64,000 nucleotides of DNA from Halorubrum lacusprofundi ATCC 49239 (GTDB taxonomy: Archaea; Halobacteriota; Halobacteria; Halobacteriales; Haloferacaceae). The position numbers were made by a program, and so were the translations under genes. The stretch is taken from contig NC_012029.1 of NCBI RefSeq assembly GCF_000022205.1, positions 2,046,001 to 2,110,000 on the forward strand. The letters run 5' to 3'. Below the pieces are notes generated by a model that was not told the DNA's origin, did no database searches, and saw only the letters and a program-made list of their open reading frames with translations. How positions within the stretch are numbered: the stretch's first letter is position 1; each line of letters opens with the position of its first letter. This document shows positions 56,081-64,000 of the stretch, piece after piece.

Positions 56081-56968
56081 TCAGACCGAGTCGCGGTCGT
56101 CGTCGTCTCCGTCGGCCGGTTCGTCATCTCTCTCGTTCCCAGCAGAACTGCCGTTATCGGCCGAGTCGTGGTCAGCGTCAGTCGTTTCGCCTCCGGCGTC
56201 AGCCGCCGCGCCTTCGGTGTCTACCGTCTCGTCTCCCGCGTCGGCCGCTGTATCCGCCTCGCGGTCGTCGATCTGGCGCTTGATCGACTCCAGTTCCGAC
56301 TCAACGTCGACCTCCGGTGCGGGGTCGTCGTCCGAGTCGTCCGCCTCCCCGTTCCCGTCGTTTTCGCCCTCACGGTCCGCGTCCGGGTCGGTCACGTCGA
56401 TCCGGACGCCGCGGTCGTCGCGGTCGCCGTTTACCTCGTTGGTTGTCCGGGTCTCATCCCGCCCGTCGGTCCGATCACGTCGTCCGCGCCGGGCCGCGTC
56501 GGCCTCGCGGCGCCCCTCGTCTATCCGCGCTTCGATCTCCGCCGTGAGGTCGCGCGCATCTCCGATAATTGACCGAGAGGCGGCTTCCTCCGGGAGGTCG
56601 GCCTCAGAGAGCGCCGTCCGGAGCTCCGAGAGCGACCGCGACAGCCCGGCGCTCGCGCCGTCCCGCACGTCGCCGAGGCGGTCGGTCGCTGCTCCCGTCT
56701 CGTCGAGGCTCCGCCCGGGGTCGGCAAGCCGGAGCGTCCCCTGCACCAGTTCGAGCGACTTGATCGTCGTTTCGAGGAGCGCGATCACCGTCGGAATGGT
56801 GTACTGCTCGGTGAACCGAACGAGTTCGGAGAGCCGGGGTGGTCGAGGCGGACCACGGCGGTCCCGCTCGGTTTCGCGGAGATCGCGGCGGAGTTCGCTC
56901 AACACGTCCTCAAGCTCGTCGAGCCGCTCCTCGAGGTCGTCGTCGCGTCGGTCGTCGCGGGAACTCAT
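56081..56968 (-). CDS. Acidic coiled-coil haloarchaeal protein
   Basis: 295 residues. The first 45 are a charged helix (EERLDELEDVLSELRRDLRE), then a moderately hydrophobic helical domain (about 50-155, RFTEQYTIPTVIALLETTIKSLELVQG) and a Glu/Asp/Gly-rich low-complexity C-terminal half. The conserved part is the helical domain; I recall it only as a haloarchaeal family of unknown function. No membrane anchor or enzyme motif is visible. It is convergent with the isomerase gene. Confidence 0.75.
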   Translation of the reverse strand: MSSRDDRRDDDLEERLDELEDVLSELRRDLRETERDRRGPPRPPRLSELVRFTEQYTIPTVIALLETTIKSLELVQGTLRLADPGRSLDETGAATDRLGDVRDGASAGLSRSLSELRTALSEADLPEEAASRSIIGDARDLTAEIEARIDEGRREADAARRGRRDRTDGRDETRTTNEVNGDRDDRGVRIDVTDPDADREGENDGNGEADDSDDDPAPEVDVESELESIKRQIDDREADTAADAGDETVDTEGAAADAGGETTDADHDSADNGSSAGNERDDEPADGDDDDRDSV

Positions 56969-57025
56969 GCCGCGTCGTAGGCGGTCCGCGGATAAAAAGC
57001 CCGGCCGGTGCTTTTGGCTGCGGGA

Positions 57026-58273
57026 TCAGAACCCCTCGCGAAGGTGCGTCGTCCGCGGCGGGAACACCGCGCGAAGATCGTCGGCGAGCGCGGAACCGAC
57101 TGCGAGCCCGTCGCTCCGGACCGCCTCGTCGACCGACGTGTAGCCGACGTACAGCTGCGAGAGAGTACCGATGTCGATCGCGGCGTCCGCGGCCTCGGCC
57201 CCATCGACTTCTGACTTGTCGACCTCGCCGTCCACCGTCGGCTCGACCGCCACCGTCCCGTCAGCGACGGCGACCCGGAACGTCTCGTCGTTCCAGTCGA
57301 CGAGCGGGTCGGAAACCGAAAGCGAGAACGCGGTCTCGATCTCCGGATCGGGGTCGAGCGCTTCGAGCGCGGTGGCGGCATCGACGAGCCGGACCATCGG
57401 CCCGGTTCGGATCTCGCAGTCGACGGCGCGGGGGTCCTCAACGAGGTCGAGTAAGGGTGCGTCCGGCGGCGCTTGGATCCGGACCTCGGCGACCTGCGAG
57501 TCGTGGTTGCGGACAAAGCGCAGCAGCTGGAACCACGCCTCGTCGTCAGCGGCGGCGACGTCGGTGACGCGCATCACCGTTTCGTCCGCGTCGTCCGCGT
57601 CGTCGTCGAAGCTGTACGCGCAGATCCCGCGGAGGTCCCCGTCGCGCTCCCAGCCGTAGACGAACGGGTCGGTCTTCCATCCTTGGAGAGCGCGCTCGCG
57701 CCACCACTCCTCGGTCCAGTCCATCGTCAGGTCGTAGCGGTCGGCCATCGCCGCTATCACCGGCTTCACGGCCGCGTAGTCGTCCTCGTCGAGCGGCCGG
57801 AAGCTCCCGGCGTCGTCGCCCGCGGTCGCGATCAGGTCGTCGACGAACCCGAGCTGATCGGGGGGCGCGGTGAGGTAGCGATAGCGGCTCGCGGTCGCCC
57901 AGCCGTAGCTGGCGTAGAAGGGGTATTCGAAGGGCCACAGCGTCGAGACGAAGACGCCCCGGTCGCGGTACTCCGTCAGCGACTCCCGGAGCATGCGGCC
58001 GACGTTCCCCTGCCGGCGATGTTCCGGCGGGGACGCGACCGCGGAGAGCCCGGCGACCTCGCGGTCGGCGCCGCGGATCCGCAGCGAGAAAGAGTGGTGC
58101 GCGCAGACCGCGACCGGGTCGTCGTCAGTGTCGAACAGGCCCCGCGTGTCGGCGATGGTGTCGTGGTCGTCGGCCTCCTCGGGGTCGTACGGGCCCTCGG
58201 CAGGAGAGAACGCGTAGCGCATGAACGCGTCGAACTCATCGCTGCGTTCGTCGGGGAAGGGTCGGTACTCCAT
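57026..58273 (-). CDS. GNAT acetyltransferase, Eis-like
   Basis: 415 residues: an N-terminal GNAT domain with the acetyl-CoA loop in RRQGNVGRMLRESLTEYRDRG, a second GNAT-like segment with FYASYGWATASRYRYL, and a C-terminal SCP2-like domain. This three-part arrangement is that of Eis, an enhanced-intracellular-survival-type N-acetyltransferase acting on amines such as aminoglycosides or lysine. Native substrate unknown. Confidence 0.87.
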   Translation of the reverse strand: MEYRPFPDERSDEFDAFMRYAFSPAEGPYDPEEADDHDTIADTRGLFDTDDDPVAVCAHHSFSLRIRGADREVAGLSAVASPPEHRRQGNVGRMLRESLTEYRDRGVFVSTLWPFEYPFYASYGWATASRYRYLTAPPDQLGFVDDLIATAGDDAGSFRPLDEDDYAAVKPVIAAMADRYDLTMDWTEEWWRERALQGWKTDPFVYGWERDGDLRGICAYSFDDDADDADETVMRVTDVAAADDEAWFQLLRFVRNHDSQVAEVRIQAPPDAPLLDLVEDPRAVDCEIRTGPMVRLVDAATALEALDPDPEIETAFSLSVSDPLVDWNDETFRVAVADGTVAVEPTVDGEVDKSEVDGAEAADAAIDIGTLSQLYVGYTSVDEAVRSDGLAVGSALADDLRAVFPPRTTHLREGF

Positions 58274-58375
58274 ACGCGGTCGGCTCCCGGGAGCGAAATA
58301 AATCTTCCCGGAGCGTGCGAGGCGGTCGCAGTCGAACCGGCCTGATCCGAGCGCGTCGCCTTCGCCGGCACCGTG

Positions 58376-59488
58376 TCAGTCGAACTGACCGCGCCGGTAC
58401 TGCACCGGCCACGCAACGTCGGCGCCGAGTTCGTGGGCGGCCTCAAGCGGCCAGTACGGGTGTCGGAGCATCTCGCGGCCAAGCGCGACGAGGTCGGCCC
58501 GCTCGTTTCGGACGAGGGCGTCGGCGTGGGTTGGCTCCGTGATCCCGCCAACTGCGGCGACGGGCACGTCGGTCCCCTCCCGAATCGCCTCGGCGTACGG
58601 CACCTGATAGCCCGGCCCTGCCCCCGGAAGCTGCTGATCCGGGTGGATCCCGCCCCCGGAGACGTCGATCAGGTCGGCGCCGGCCTCGGCGAGCAGGGGG
58701 GCCAGCCGCACGGAGTCGTCCACGTCCCACGAGTCGCGGTCGGGGAGCCAGTCGGTCGCGGAGATGCGGACGAAGACGGGCTGATCGTCGGGCCAGACCT
58801 CGCGAACGGCCTCAACGACCTCCCGGAGGAGGCGGGTGCGGTTCTCGAAGCTCCCGCCGTACGCGTCGTCGCGGTCGTTGGTGACCGGCGAGAGGAACTG
58901 GTGGAGCAGGTAGCCGTGGGCCGCGTGGACCTCCGCGACCTCGAAGCCAACGTCACGCGAGCGCTCCGCGGCGGCCGTGAACGCGTCGATCACGTCGTCG
59001 ATACCCTCACCGTCCAATCGGCGGGTCGACGCCAGTTCGCCGTCGTCCGCGTCCGAGTTCGGGTCGGGGTCCGGGTACGGCGCGTCGGTCGCGGAAACCG
59101 TCTCCCAGCCCCGCTCGCGGTCCGCAGGAATCGGGTCGCCGCCCTCGGCCGGGGGTTGGTGCGAGGCCTTCCGACCGGCGTGGGCGAGCTGAATCCCGGG
59201 CGTCGCACCCTGCGACTTGACGAACTCGACGATCGGTTCGATCGCTTCGGCGTGCTCGTCGGACCAGATCCCCAGGCAGTCCGGCGTAATGCGGCCGCGC
59301 GGCTCGACGGCGGTCGCCTCGGTCATCACGACCCCGGCCCCGCCGGCGGCGCGGGAGCCGAGATGGACACGGTGCCAGTCGTTCGCGAACCCGTCGTCCG
59401 CGGAGTACTGGCACATCGGCGACAACATTACGCGGTTGCGGAACTCGGTGTCGCGGAGCGTGAACGGCGTGAAAAGCGAATCCGGCAT
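58376..59488 (-). CDS. NADH:flavin oxidoreductase (old yellow enzyme, YqjM-like)
   Basis: 370-residue FMN-dependent ene-reductase. Features: LFTPFTLRDTEFRNRVMLSPMCQYSAD at the N-terminus (Cys near residue 25 as in YqjM-type enzymes), HLGSRAAGGAGVVMTEATAV, GIQLAHAGRKAS with the active-site His, and VHAAHGYLLHQFLSP, plus a phosphate-binding VAAVGGITEP and GREMLRHPYWP. It reduces activated C=C bonds using NAD(P)H. Confidence 0.92.
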   Translation of the reverse strand: MPDSLFTPFTLRDTEFRNRVMLSPMCQYSADDGFANDWHRVHLGSRAAGGAGVVMTEATAVEPRGRITPDCLGIWSDEHAEAIEPIVEFVKSQGATPGIQLAHAGRKASHQPPAEGGDPIPADRERGWETVSATDAPYPDPDPNSDADDGELASTRRLDGEGIDDVIDAFTAAAERSRDVGFEVAEVHAAHGYLLHQFLSPVTNDRDDAYGGSFENRTRLLREVVEAVREVWPDDQPVFVRISATDWLPDRDSWDVDDSVRLAPLLAEAGADLIDVSGGGIHPDQQLPGAGPGYQVPYAEAIREGTDVPVAAVGGITEPTHADALVRNERADLVALGREMLRHPYWPLEAAHELGADVAWPVQYRRGQFD

Positions 59489-59594
59489 CGTCTCGGCTGA
59501 CGGCCGCCACGGGCTAATGGGATCCGATTCCCCGCACGCATCGCCGCCGCCGGAAGGCAGGGAACCGGATCCCGCGAGAGTTTAGGTCGACCGA

Positions 59595-59604
59595 AATCTA
59601 TAAC
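59595..59604 (+). promoter_or_regulatory. TATA box of a 53-residue protein gene
   Basis: AATCTATAAC lies about 30 bases ahead of the ATG at 59630. Confidence 0.5.
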
Positions 59605-59629
59605 CCCACACACCCCTGACGAACCGGTA

Positions 59630-59791
59630 ATGACCGCTGGGGACCGGATCGAACGCGAGATTGAGGAATCGTCGGACGCACGGCCAACGGTCGCGGCGAG
59701 CCGTTGCTCGCCCGACCGCACCGTCTTCACCGAGGAGGGGAACACGGACGCGTGGATCGCGACCGATCTAACCGTCGAGTTGGAGCGATAG
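59630..59791 (+). CDS. 53-residue haloarchaeal protein
   Basis: A short frame encodes MTAGDRIEREIEES ... RCSPDRTVFTEEGN followed by TDAWIATDLTVELER. The SPDRTVFTEEGNTDAWI part resembles short conserved haloarchaeal proteins (DUF7331-like, from memory). It has its own TATA box, haloarchaeal codon use and a leaderless start. Function unknown. Confidence 0.6.
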   Translation: MTAGDRIEREIEESSDARPTVAASRCSPDRTVFTEEGNTDAWIATDLTVELER

Positions 59792-59857
59792 CGAGCCGTC
59801 GTTCTCGTTCGTCTATCGCCGTTCTCGACCGTTCTCTCGCTGTATCGCCGCCATCGA

Positions 59858-60310
59858 TCAGTCGAGCCGCGCTCTCAGCGCCCGCCACAGGCGACTGATC
59901 ACCCCCGATTCGCTCGACCGTTCGGGCTCCGAGAGCGCCCATCCCGCCTTCTCGGCCGCCTCGTCGATCGGCAGGTACTCGAAGCCGACGTGGGTCGCGA
60001 CGCGACGGTTCGCAGTCGACGCGCCGACGAACACCGCCCGGGGAGCGCCGCTCTCCTCGTGGATGTCGCCGAGCGTCCCCCACTTGTCCCAGTTCCGGAG
60101 CGTGTAGTCGTTCTCGACACCCGTCTCGCGGACGAATCGCTCGACTGCGTCTGCGTCGTTGGCGACGATCCCGACGTGGCGGCTCCACTTCCGCGCGTTC
60201 GCGATCGCTGCCTCTGGGTCCGAGAGCCGTCGGGCGGCGCCCAACGAGAACACGAGCGTCACATCGCCGGTGCGATCGCCGGGGTCGGGGTCGTCGATAT
60301 CGATACCCAT
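59858..60310 (-). CDS. DUF7124-like protein
   Basis: 150-residue alpha/beta protein. VTLVFSLGAARRLSDPEAAIANARKWS and the centre GTLGDIHEESGAPRAVFVGAST, then THVGFEYLPIDEAAEKAGW, are recognisable of a haloarchaeal family (DUF7124, from memory). A short tail follows. No catalytic motif is known. It is divergent from the BtpA gene with about 77 bases between. Confidence 0.65.
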   Translation of the reverse strand: MGIDIDDPDPGDRTGDVTLVFSLGAARRLSDPEAAIANARKWSRHVGIVANDADAVERFVRETGVENDYTLRNWDKWGTLGDIHEESGAPRAVFVGASTANRRVATHVGFEYLPIDEAAEKAGWALSEPERSSESGVISRLWRALRARLD

Positions 60311-60387
60311 CTCGGACGTCCGTTCGCGCCCGATCGGCTAAACCGTGTGGTGAGACTTATCCGCCGAGGGGGCCTTCGGTCGATGTC

Positions 60388-61215
60388 ATGGAGTTCGAGG
60401 CCACCTTCGGCACGGACGCGCCGGTGATCGGCATGGTACATCTCCCGCCCCTCCCGGGGGCGCCGAAGGCGCCGGCCGACGGCGTGGCCGCGATGCGGGA
60501 CGCGCTCGACCGCGCCGCCGCCGACGCCCGCGCACTCGACCGGGGCGGCGTCGACGGGATCATGGTCGAGAACTTCGGCGACGCACCCTTCTACCCGGAC
60601 GACGCACCGAAACACGTCGTCGCGAGCGTTACCCGGGCAGCGACGGCGATCACGACCGAGACCGACCTCCCGCTCGGGATCAACGTCCTCCGCAACGACG
60701 CGGAAGCGGCCCTGTCGGTCGCCGCTGCGGTCGACGCCGACTACGTCCGGGTAAACGTCCACACCGGTGCCCGGGTCACTGACCAGGGTGTCGTGCAGGG
60801 GAAGGCCCACGAGACGCTCCGACTCCGCGACCGACTCGGGGTCGATGTCGGCGTCTTCGCCGACACCGACGTGAAACACTCCGCGCCGCTCTCTGCCGAA
60901 GGGTACACCGCGGAGTCGTTCGCCGACACCGCCGAACGCGGGCTCGCAGACGCCGTGATCGCCTCCGGACGCGGGACCGGTGAGGCGATGGATCCGGAGG
61001 CCCTCGAATCGGTCGTCGCCGACCGCGACGCGCACGGACTCGACACCCCGGTCCTGGTCGGAAGCGGCGTCCGAGAAGACACGGTCGGCGACGTGCTCGC
61101 GGTCGCCGACGGCGCGATCGTCGGCACCGCGCTCAAGGAGGGCGGCGAGACGACCGCCCCCGTCGACGCCGACCGGGTGGCGGCGCTCGTCGCGCGGGCG
61201 GACGAGGTCCGGTAA
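60388..61215 (+). CDS. BtpA/SgcQ family protein
   Basis: 275-residue TIM-barrel protein. The front VIGMVHLPPLPGAPKAPADG and DGIMVENFGDAPFYPDDAPKH are family signatures, followed by PLGINVLRNDAEAAL and DADYVRVNVHTGARVTDQGVVQG. BtpA was first linked to photosystem I stability, while SgcQ sits in a sugar operon; in haloarchaea a sugar-phosphate or nucleotide role is more likely. The neighbouring kinase and deaminase are on the opposite strand. Confidence 0.85.
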   Translation: MEFEATFGTDAPVIGMVHLPPLPGAPKAPADGVAAMRDALDRAAADARALDRGGVDGIMVENFGDAPFYPDDAPKHVVASVTRAATAITTETDLPLGINVLRNDAEAALSVAAAVDADYVRVNVHTGARVTDQGVVQGKAHETLRLRDRLGVDVGVFADTDVKHSAPLSAEGYTAESFADTAERGLADAVIASGRGTGEAMDPEALESVVADRDAHGLDTPVLVGSGVREDTVGDVLAVADGAIVGTALKEGGETTAPVDADRVAALVARADEVR

Positions 61216-61294
61216 GGCGTCGGTGAGGGTAAGGTAAGGCGTCGGTGAGTGAGGTAAGGCGTCGGTGAATGAAGTAAGGCGTCGGTGAAGGTGA
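61213..61294. repeat. Four-copy 20-22-bp tandem repeat at the end of the BtpA gene
   Basis: TAAGGCGTCGGTGA recurs at 61213, 61235, 61255 and 61275 with variable short spacers. The TAA of the first copy is the BtpA stop codon. The repeat lies between convergent genes and reads GTC-GGT-GA-rich; it could be slippage-derived. Confidence 0.85.
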
Positions 61295-61330
61295 TCCGGT
61301 GAGACGGCGTGACGACCGCCCGCGACCCGC

Positions 61331-62347
61331 TCAGAATCCTCGCTCCGCGAGGAACGCCTCCACGTCGTCGCGAGTCGGAAGCCCCGTCTGGGCGAACCGG
61401 GACGTGCAGTTTATCGCGGCGACCGCGGCCGCGAACCGGACGCCGTCGGCGACGCCGGCGCGCTCGCGGCGTGGGTCGTCACCACTGTCGCTCCCGGCGA
61501 TCCACCGGTCGATCAGCCCCGCGACGAACGAGTCCCCGGCCCCGGTCGCGTCGACCACGTCGACGTCGAACGCGTCGAACTCGGTGACCGCGCCGTCAGC
61601 GACGACCGTCATCCCGTCGGCGCCGTGGGTCAGGACGGCGCGGGGCCAGCCGTCGCCGGTCACCGGGGACCGACCGTTCGCCTCGCGCGCCTGCTGTGCG
61701 GCCGCGACGCGGTCCACCGCCGCGTCCGGGCCGCCGAAGTACGCCGCGGCCGCCACGTCGTCGGCGACGAACAGGTCCGCGGCGTGGAGGTACCGGTGGA
61801 TCGTCTCCGACTCCGTCCCGCGACCGACGAGTTCCTCGACCGAACCCGAGAGGTCGAAGACGAGTGCGGGCGGATCGGCGGCCGACTCGATGGTATCGAG
61901 CACCGCCCGCGAGACCGCGTCGGGCGTGTACCCGGTGAGGAAGACGATATCGGCCGCCGCGAGCGCCTCACGGTCCGTCTCGTTCAGCCGGAGGCGTCGG
62001 AAGCTCTCGCCCGTAGTGACGATGGTGCGCTCGCCCGCGGGATCGCTGAGGATCACCGACCGCGTCGAGGGGTCGTTCCCGACAGAGACGCGCGAGGCGT
62101 CGACCCCGGTGTCCGCGAGGTACTCGAAGGCCCGCCGACCGTACTCGTCGTCGCCGACGCGGCTCACGAGTCCGACTTCGCGTCCGAGTCGATCGAGCGC
62201 GACGCAGACGTTGGCGCCGACGCCGCCGAACGCGGTCGTCACCTCGCTCGCGAACGCGCCGCCGTCCGGCTCGGGGAGGTTGCTGACGGCGTACCACTCG
62301 TCGATCGCTGCGGCGCCGACTGCGAGGACCGGAGGAGAGTCGGTCAT
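61331..62347 (-). CDS. PfkB/ribokinase-family carbohydrate kinase
   Basis: 338-residue sugar kinase. N-terminal substrate region AFGGVGANVCVALDRLG, ATP-binding and catalytic DVVDATGAGDSFVAGLIDRW with the GAGD anion hole and catalytic Asp. Substrate could be a sugar, nucleoside or ribose 1-phosphate. The deaminase gene lies 30 bases upstream on the same strand, implying an operon in purine or nucleoside breakdown; this is inferred. Confidence 0.9.
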   Translation of the reverse strand: MTDSPPVLAVGAAAIDEWYAVSNLPEPDGGAFASEVTTAFGGVGANVCVALDRLGREVGLVSRVGDDEYGRRAFEYLADTGVDASRVSVGNDPSTRSVILSDPAGERTIVTTGESFRRLRLNETDREALAAADIVFLTGYTPDAVSRAVLDTIESAADPPALVFDLSGSVEELVGRGTESETIHRYLHAADLFVADDVAAAAYFGGPDAAVDRVAAAQQAREANGRSPVTGDGWPRAVLTHGADGMTVVADGAVTEFDAFDVDVVDATGAGDSFVAGLIDRWIAGSDSGDDPRRERAGVADGVRFAAAVAAINCTSRFAQTGLPTRDDVEAFLAERGF

Positions 62348-62377
62348 GGACGCGGCGAGCTTCCCCGACTGCTCACG

Positions 62378-62902
62378 CTACGACTCACCGTACACCGATT
62401 CATGGAGTTCCATGGCGGCCGCCTCGGCGATCGGTCCCTCGACGGTCGTGTCGCCGCCGGCCCGGCGGATCACCTCCGCGCAGGGGATCGACACCGCGTC
62501 GCCGGTGAGCCCGTCGAGCGTCTCGCCCGCGACGCCGAAGACGACCCGACCGATCCCGGCGTAGTGGATCCCGGTCGCACACATCGGGCATGGCTCCGTG
62601 CTGGCGTACATCGTACAGCGGGCGCGCTCGTCGACGTCGAGCTCGCGGCCGGCCCACCGCGCGAGCGCCAGTTCCGGGTGGGCCGCCAGATCGTCCTCGG
62701 TCAGCGTCTCGTTGTGGGCCTCGGCGACGATCTCGCCGTCGAGGACGAGCAGCGCACCGAACGGCGTGTTCCCCATCTCGACGGCTTCCTCGGCGAGTTC
62801 GATCGCCCGGTCGACGTACTTGCGATCGCTCGGAGTGGAGTCGCCCGTCGCGTCGCTGTCGTTCCGGTCGTCCCCCGGACCGTCGGCGGTCGAATCGGTC
62901 AT
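62378..62902 (-). CDS. Nucleoside/nucleobase deaminase-like protein
   Basis: 174-residue zinc-dependent cytidine-deaminase-fold enzyme. Zinc and catalytic residues are HPE (DDLAAHPELALARW, in place of the common HAE) and TEPCPMCATGIHYAG. This resembles guanine deaminase and tRNA adenosine deaminase relatives. About 35 acidic residues precede the domain. The distance from the canonical HAE pair may affect substrate choice. It precedes the PfkB kinase in an apparent operon. Confidence 0.85.
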   Translation of the reverse strand: MTDSTADGPGDDRNDSDATGDSTPSDRKYVDRAIELAEEAVEMGNTPFGALLVLDGEIVAEAHNETLTEDDLAAHPELALARWAGRELDVDERARCTMYASTEPCPMCATGIHYAGIGRVVFGVAGETLDGLTGDAVSIPCAEVIRRAGGDTTVEGPIAEAAAMELHESVYGES

Positions 62903-62951
62903 GTCTCCGTGTTTGTCCGCGGGTACCTAACCTTTCGTCTGGCACGGAGAG

Positions 62952-63233
62952 TCACTTGTCGGGGTCGATGTTCTCGGCATCTGCGCTCGCGTTGTCGGCG
63001 TCCACACCGCCATTCTCGGCGTCCTCTGCTTCCGGCGCCGACCCGTTCTGTCGAACGTCCCGGAGCGCGCCGACGGCGTCGGCGAGAAAGAGCGCGTCGT
63101 CAACGTGGCCTGTTCTTTGAGCGTCCGTTTCTCGGATGAATCTAGCAATATCGTCGCCACTCGAAACCTCGTTGGAGCGTAAACGGCAGTACGCCAAACG
63201 TCTGAGAATCTACCGATTGCTGTGTTCAAACAT
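62952..63233 (-). pseudogene. Small acidic gene with an in-frame TAG near its start
   Basis: ATG at 63233 gives MFEHSNR, then TAG at 63210-63212, then the same frame continues ILRRLAYCRLRSNEVSSGDD ... to a stop at 62952, with an acidic Asp/Ala/Glu-rich end typical of haloarchaeal proteins. Translation could instead begin at the TTG at 63197 (MAYCRLRSN). No family recognised. It lies 49 bases ahead of the deaminase on the same strand. Confidence 0.45.
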
Positions 63234-63270
63234 TGTTATTCCATACCGGTAGTCGTGCCGGCTGACTAGT

Positions 63271-63284
63271 GTTATTAAATATGA
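63271..63284. promoter_or_regulatory. AT-rich box between divergent genes
   Basis: GTTATTAAATATGA sits between the leftward small gene and the rightward exported-protein gene. It may serve as TATA box for one or both. Confidence 0.4.
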
Positions 63285-63335
63285 TAAAACAAACGGAGGG
63301 CTCTTGTTGTTGCCAGAATTTTCAGATGTAAGACG

Positions 63336-64000
63336 ATGGAAAAATTATCTGCAGAAAAAAGTGATAAAAAGGTAACATCAATATCGCGCCGATCGTGGCT
63401 CAAAACACTCGGAGTCGGCGCCTCTCTAATCAGCTTAGAGTCAGGGAGTGTTGCAGCGACGTCAGGCGGATACGGTATCGGTGGATATGGTGCGAGTGAA
63501 TACGGTGACTCGGATACTGGAGTAACGGTCACGACCGACGGAGCGAGCGACGTCGGCGAAACGAATGTGACGCTCAACGGGTCACTGACTGATCTGGGCG
63601 GCACCTCCTTCGTGGACGTTTACTTTGAGTATCGGCACACCAACGTTACCACTTGGAGTGCCACCGCTACGCAAACCGCCTCGTCAGCTGGTGGTTTCAG
63701 TGCCGCTATTACGGGTCTCGGAGATGGCGTTGCTTACGAATTCAGGGCCGTTGCGTTGACGAGCGATGGGAATTCGGTTACCGGGTCACCGAGTAACTTC
63801 ACTACCACCGAACACTCCGTGGTCGTTTCAACGGATGGTGCGACCGCTATCGGTGAAACGACTGCGACTCTCAACGGCTCTGTGACGGACCGCGGTAACG
63901 CAAATTCAGCTGATATCTACTTTGAGTACCGCGAAGCCGGGAGTAGCAGTTGGAACGCGACAAGCACACAGACACTTACCTCAGCGGAAAGTTTCACACA
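63336..64000 (+). CDS. Tat-exported repeat protein, 3' end beyond window
   Basis: At least 221 codons, open to the right edge. An N-terminal Tat signal SRRSWLKTLGVGASLISLES (about residues 17-36) is followed by Gly/Tyr-rich GGYGIGGYGASEYGDS and two beta-sandwich repeats of about 95 residues each: VTVTTDGASDVGETNVTLNG and its second version VVVSTDGATAIGETTATLNG, each with YFEYR and a fibronectin III-like pattern. It is probably a surface or secreted protein. GC content is lower than in the housekeeping genes. The complete length is unknown. Confidence 0.85.
   Translation, partial: MEKLSAEKSDKKVTSISRRSWLKTLGVGASLISLESGSVAATSGGYGIGGYGASEYGDSDTGVTVTTDGASDVGETNVTLNGSLTDLGGTSFVDVYFEYRHTNVTTWSATATQTASSAGGFSAAITGLGDGVAYEFRAVALTSDGNSVTGSPSNFTTTEHSVVVSTDGATAIGETTATLNGSVTDRGNANSADIYFEYREAGSSSWNATSTQTLTSAESFT

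Noticed and set aside
61213..61294. Possible CRISPR or integration site
   Set aside because: Only four short units with no spacer-length sequence between them.

Overview
The window reads as a haloarchaeal chromosome segment, most likely Halorubrum or a close relative. The supporting signs are high GC with strong G/C at third codon positions, very acidic proteins, Tat-type lipoprotein signals (twin Arg plus lipobox Cys), A/T boxes about 25-30 bases ahead of leaderless starts, a duplicated-domain tRNA endonuclease, UbiA-type ether-lipid synthesis, haloarchaea-specific families (LWR-salt, Htur_1727 rSAM partner, HTH-10 regulators) and an ISH3-like insertion sequence. I found no rRNA, tRNA, CRISPR array or replication origin.

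Layout. 1-3.6 kb: a leftward tungstate ABC importer (tupA-tupB-tupC) beside a rightward regulator with a LysR/ModE-like helix-turn-helix and molybdate-type TOBE domains. 3.6-21.9 kb: mostly housekeeping genes: IF-2/aIF5B, a PRC-barrel protein overlapping Nob1, a cis-prenyltransferase, an LWR-salt protein, a HAD hydrolase, PadR and NikR regulators, a rhomboid-like protein, a Cdc48-type AAA ATPase, tRNA endonuclease, SerRS, dihydroorotase, an eIF1-like protein and a UbiA prenyltransferase. 22-27.2 kb: a radical SAM/SPASM enzyme with its small candidate-RiPP partner, then an HTH-10 regulator and a heavy-metal P1B ATPase with a palindromic operator candidate.

27.2-39.4 kb is the accessory part. 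It holds small broken genes, a Tat-exported CHRD/CARDB protein with a long Glu/Asn/Gly minisatellite tail, a gamma-glutamyltransferase, and a branched-chain-type substrate-binding protein whose halves are in circularly permuted order. That gene is cut by a 1,399-bp ISH3-like element with a clean 5-bp target duplication; removing the element restores the reading frame exactly. 39.4-43.6 kb: a complete leftward liv ABC operon (livH-livM-livG-livF) that lacks its own binding-protein gene.

43.7-53.5 kb: lipoyl synthase, MATE transporter, isochorismatase-like hydrolase, YqcI/YcgG protein, a DUF655-rsmA-mscS-HemK2-type methyltransferase cluster, and a two-gene MetE-like methionine synthase. 53.5-55.2 kb: a lower-GC glycerol dehydrogenase gene enclosed by 17-bp near-perfect inverted repeats, which looks acquired. 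55.2-64 kb: a sugar-phosphate isomerase-like protein, an acidic coiled-coil protein, an Eis-like acetyltransferase, an old-yellow-enzyme oxidoreductase, small haloarchaeal proteins, a BtpA / PfkB kinase / deaminase neighbourhood that may act on nucleosides or sugars, and the start of a Tat-exported repeat protein that runs off the right edge.

The observations most worth following are the circularly permuted binding protein (35075-37873), the radical SAM/RiPP pair (22072-23672), the inverted-repeat-flanked gldA segment, and two small genes with single in-frame TAG codons.
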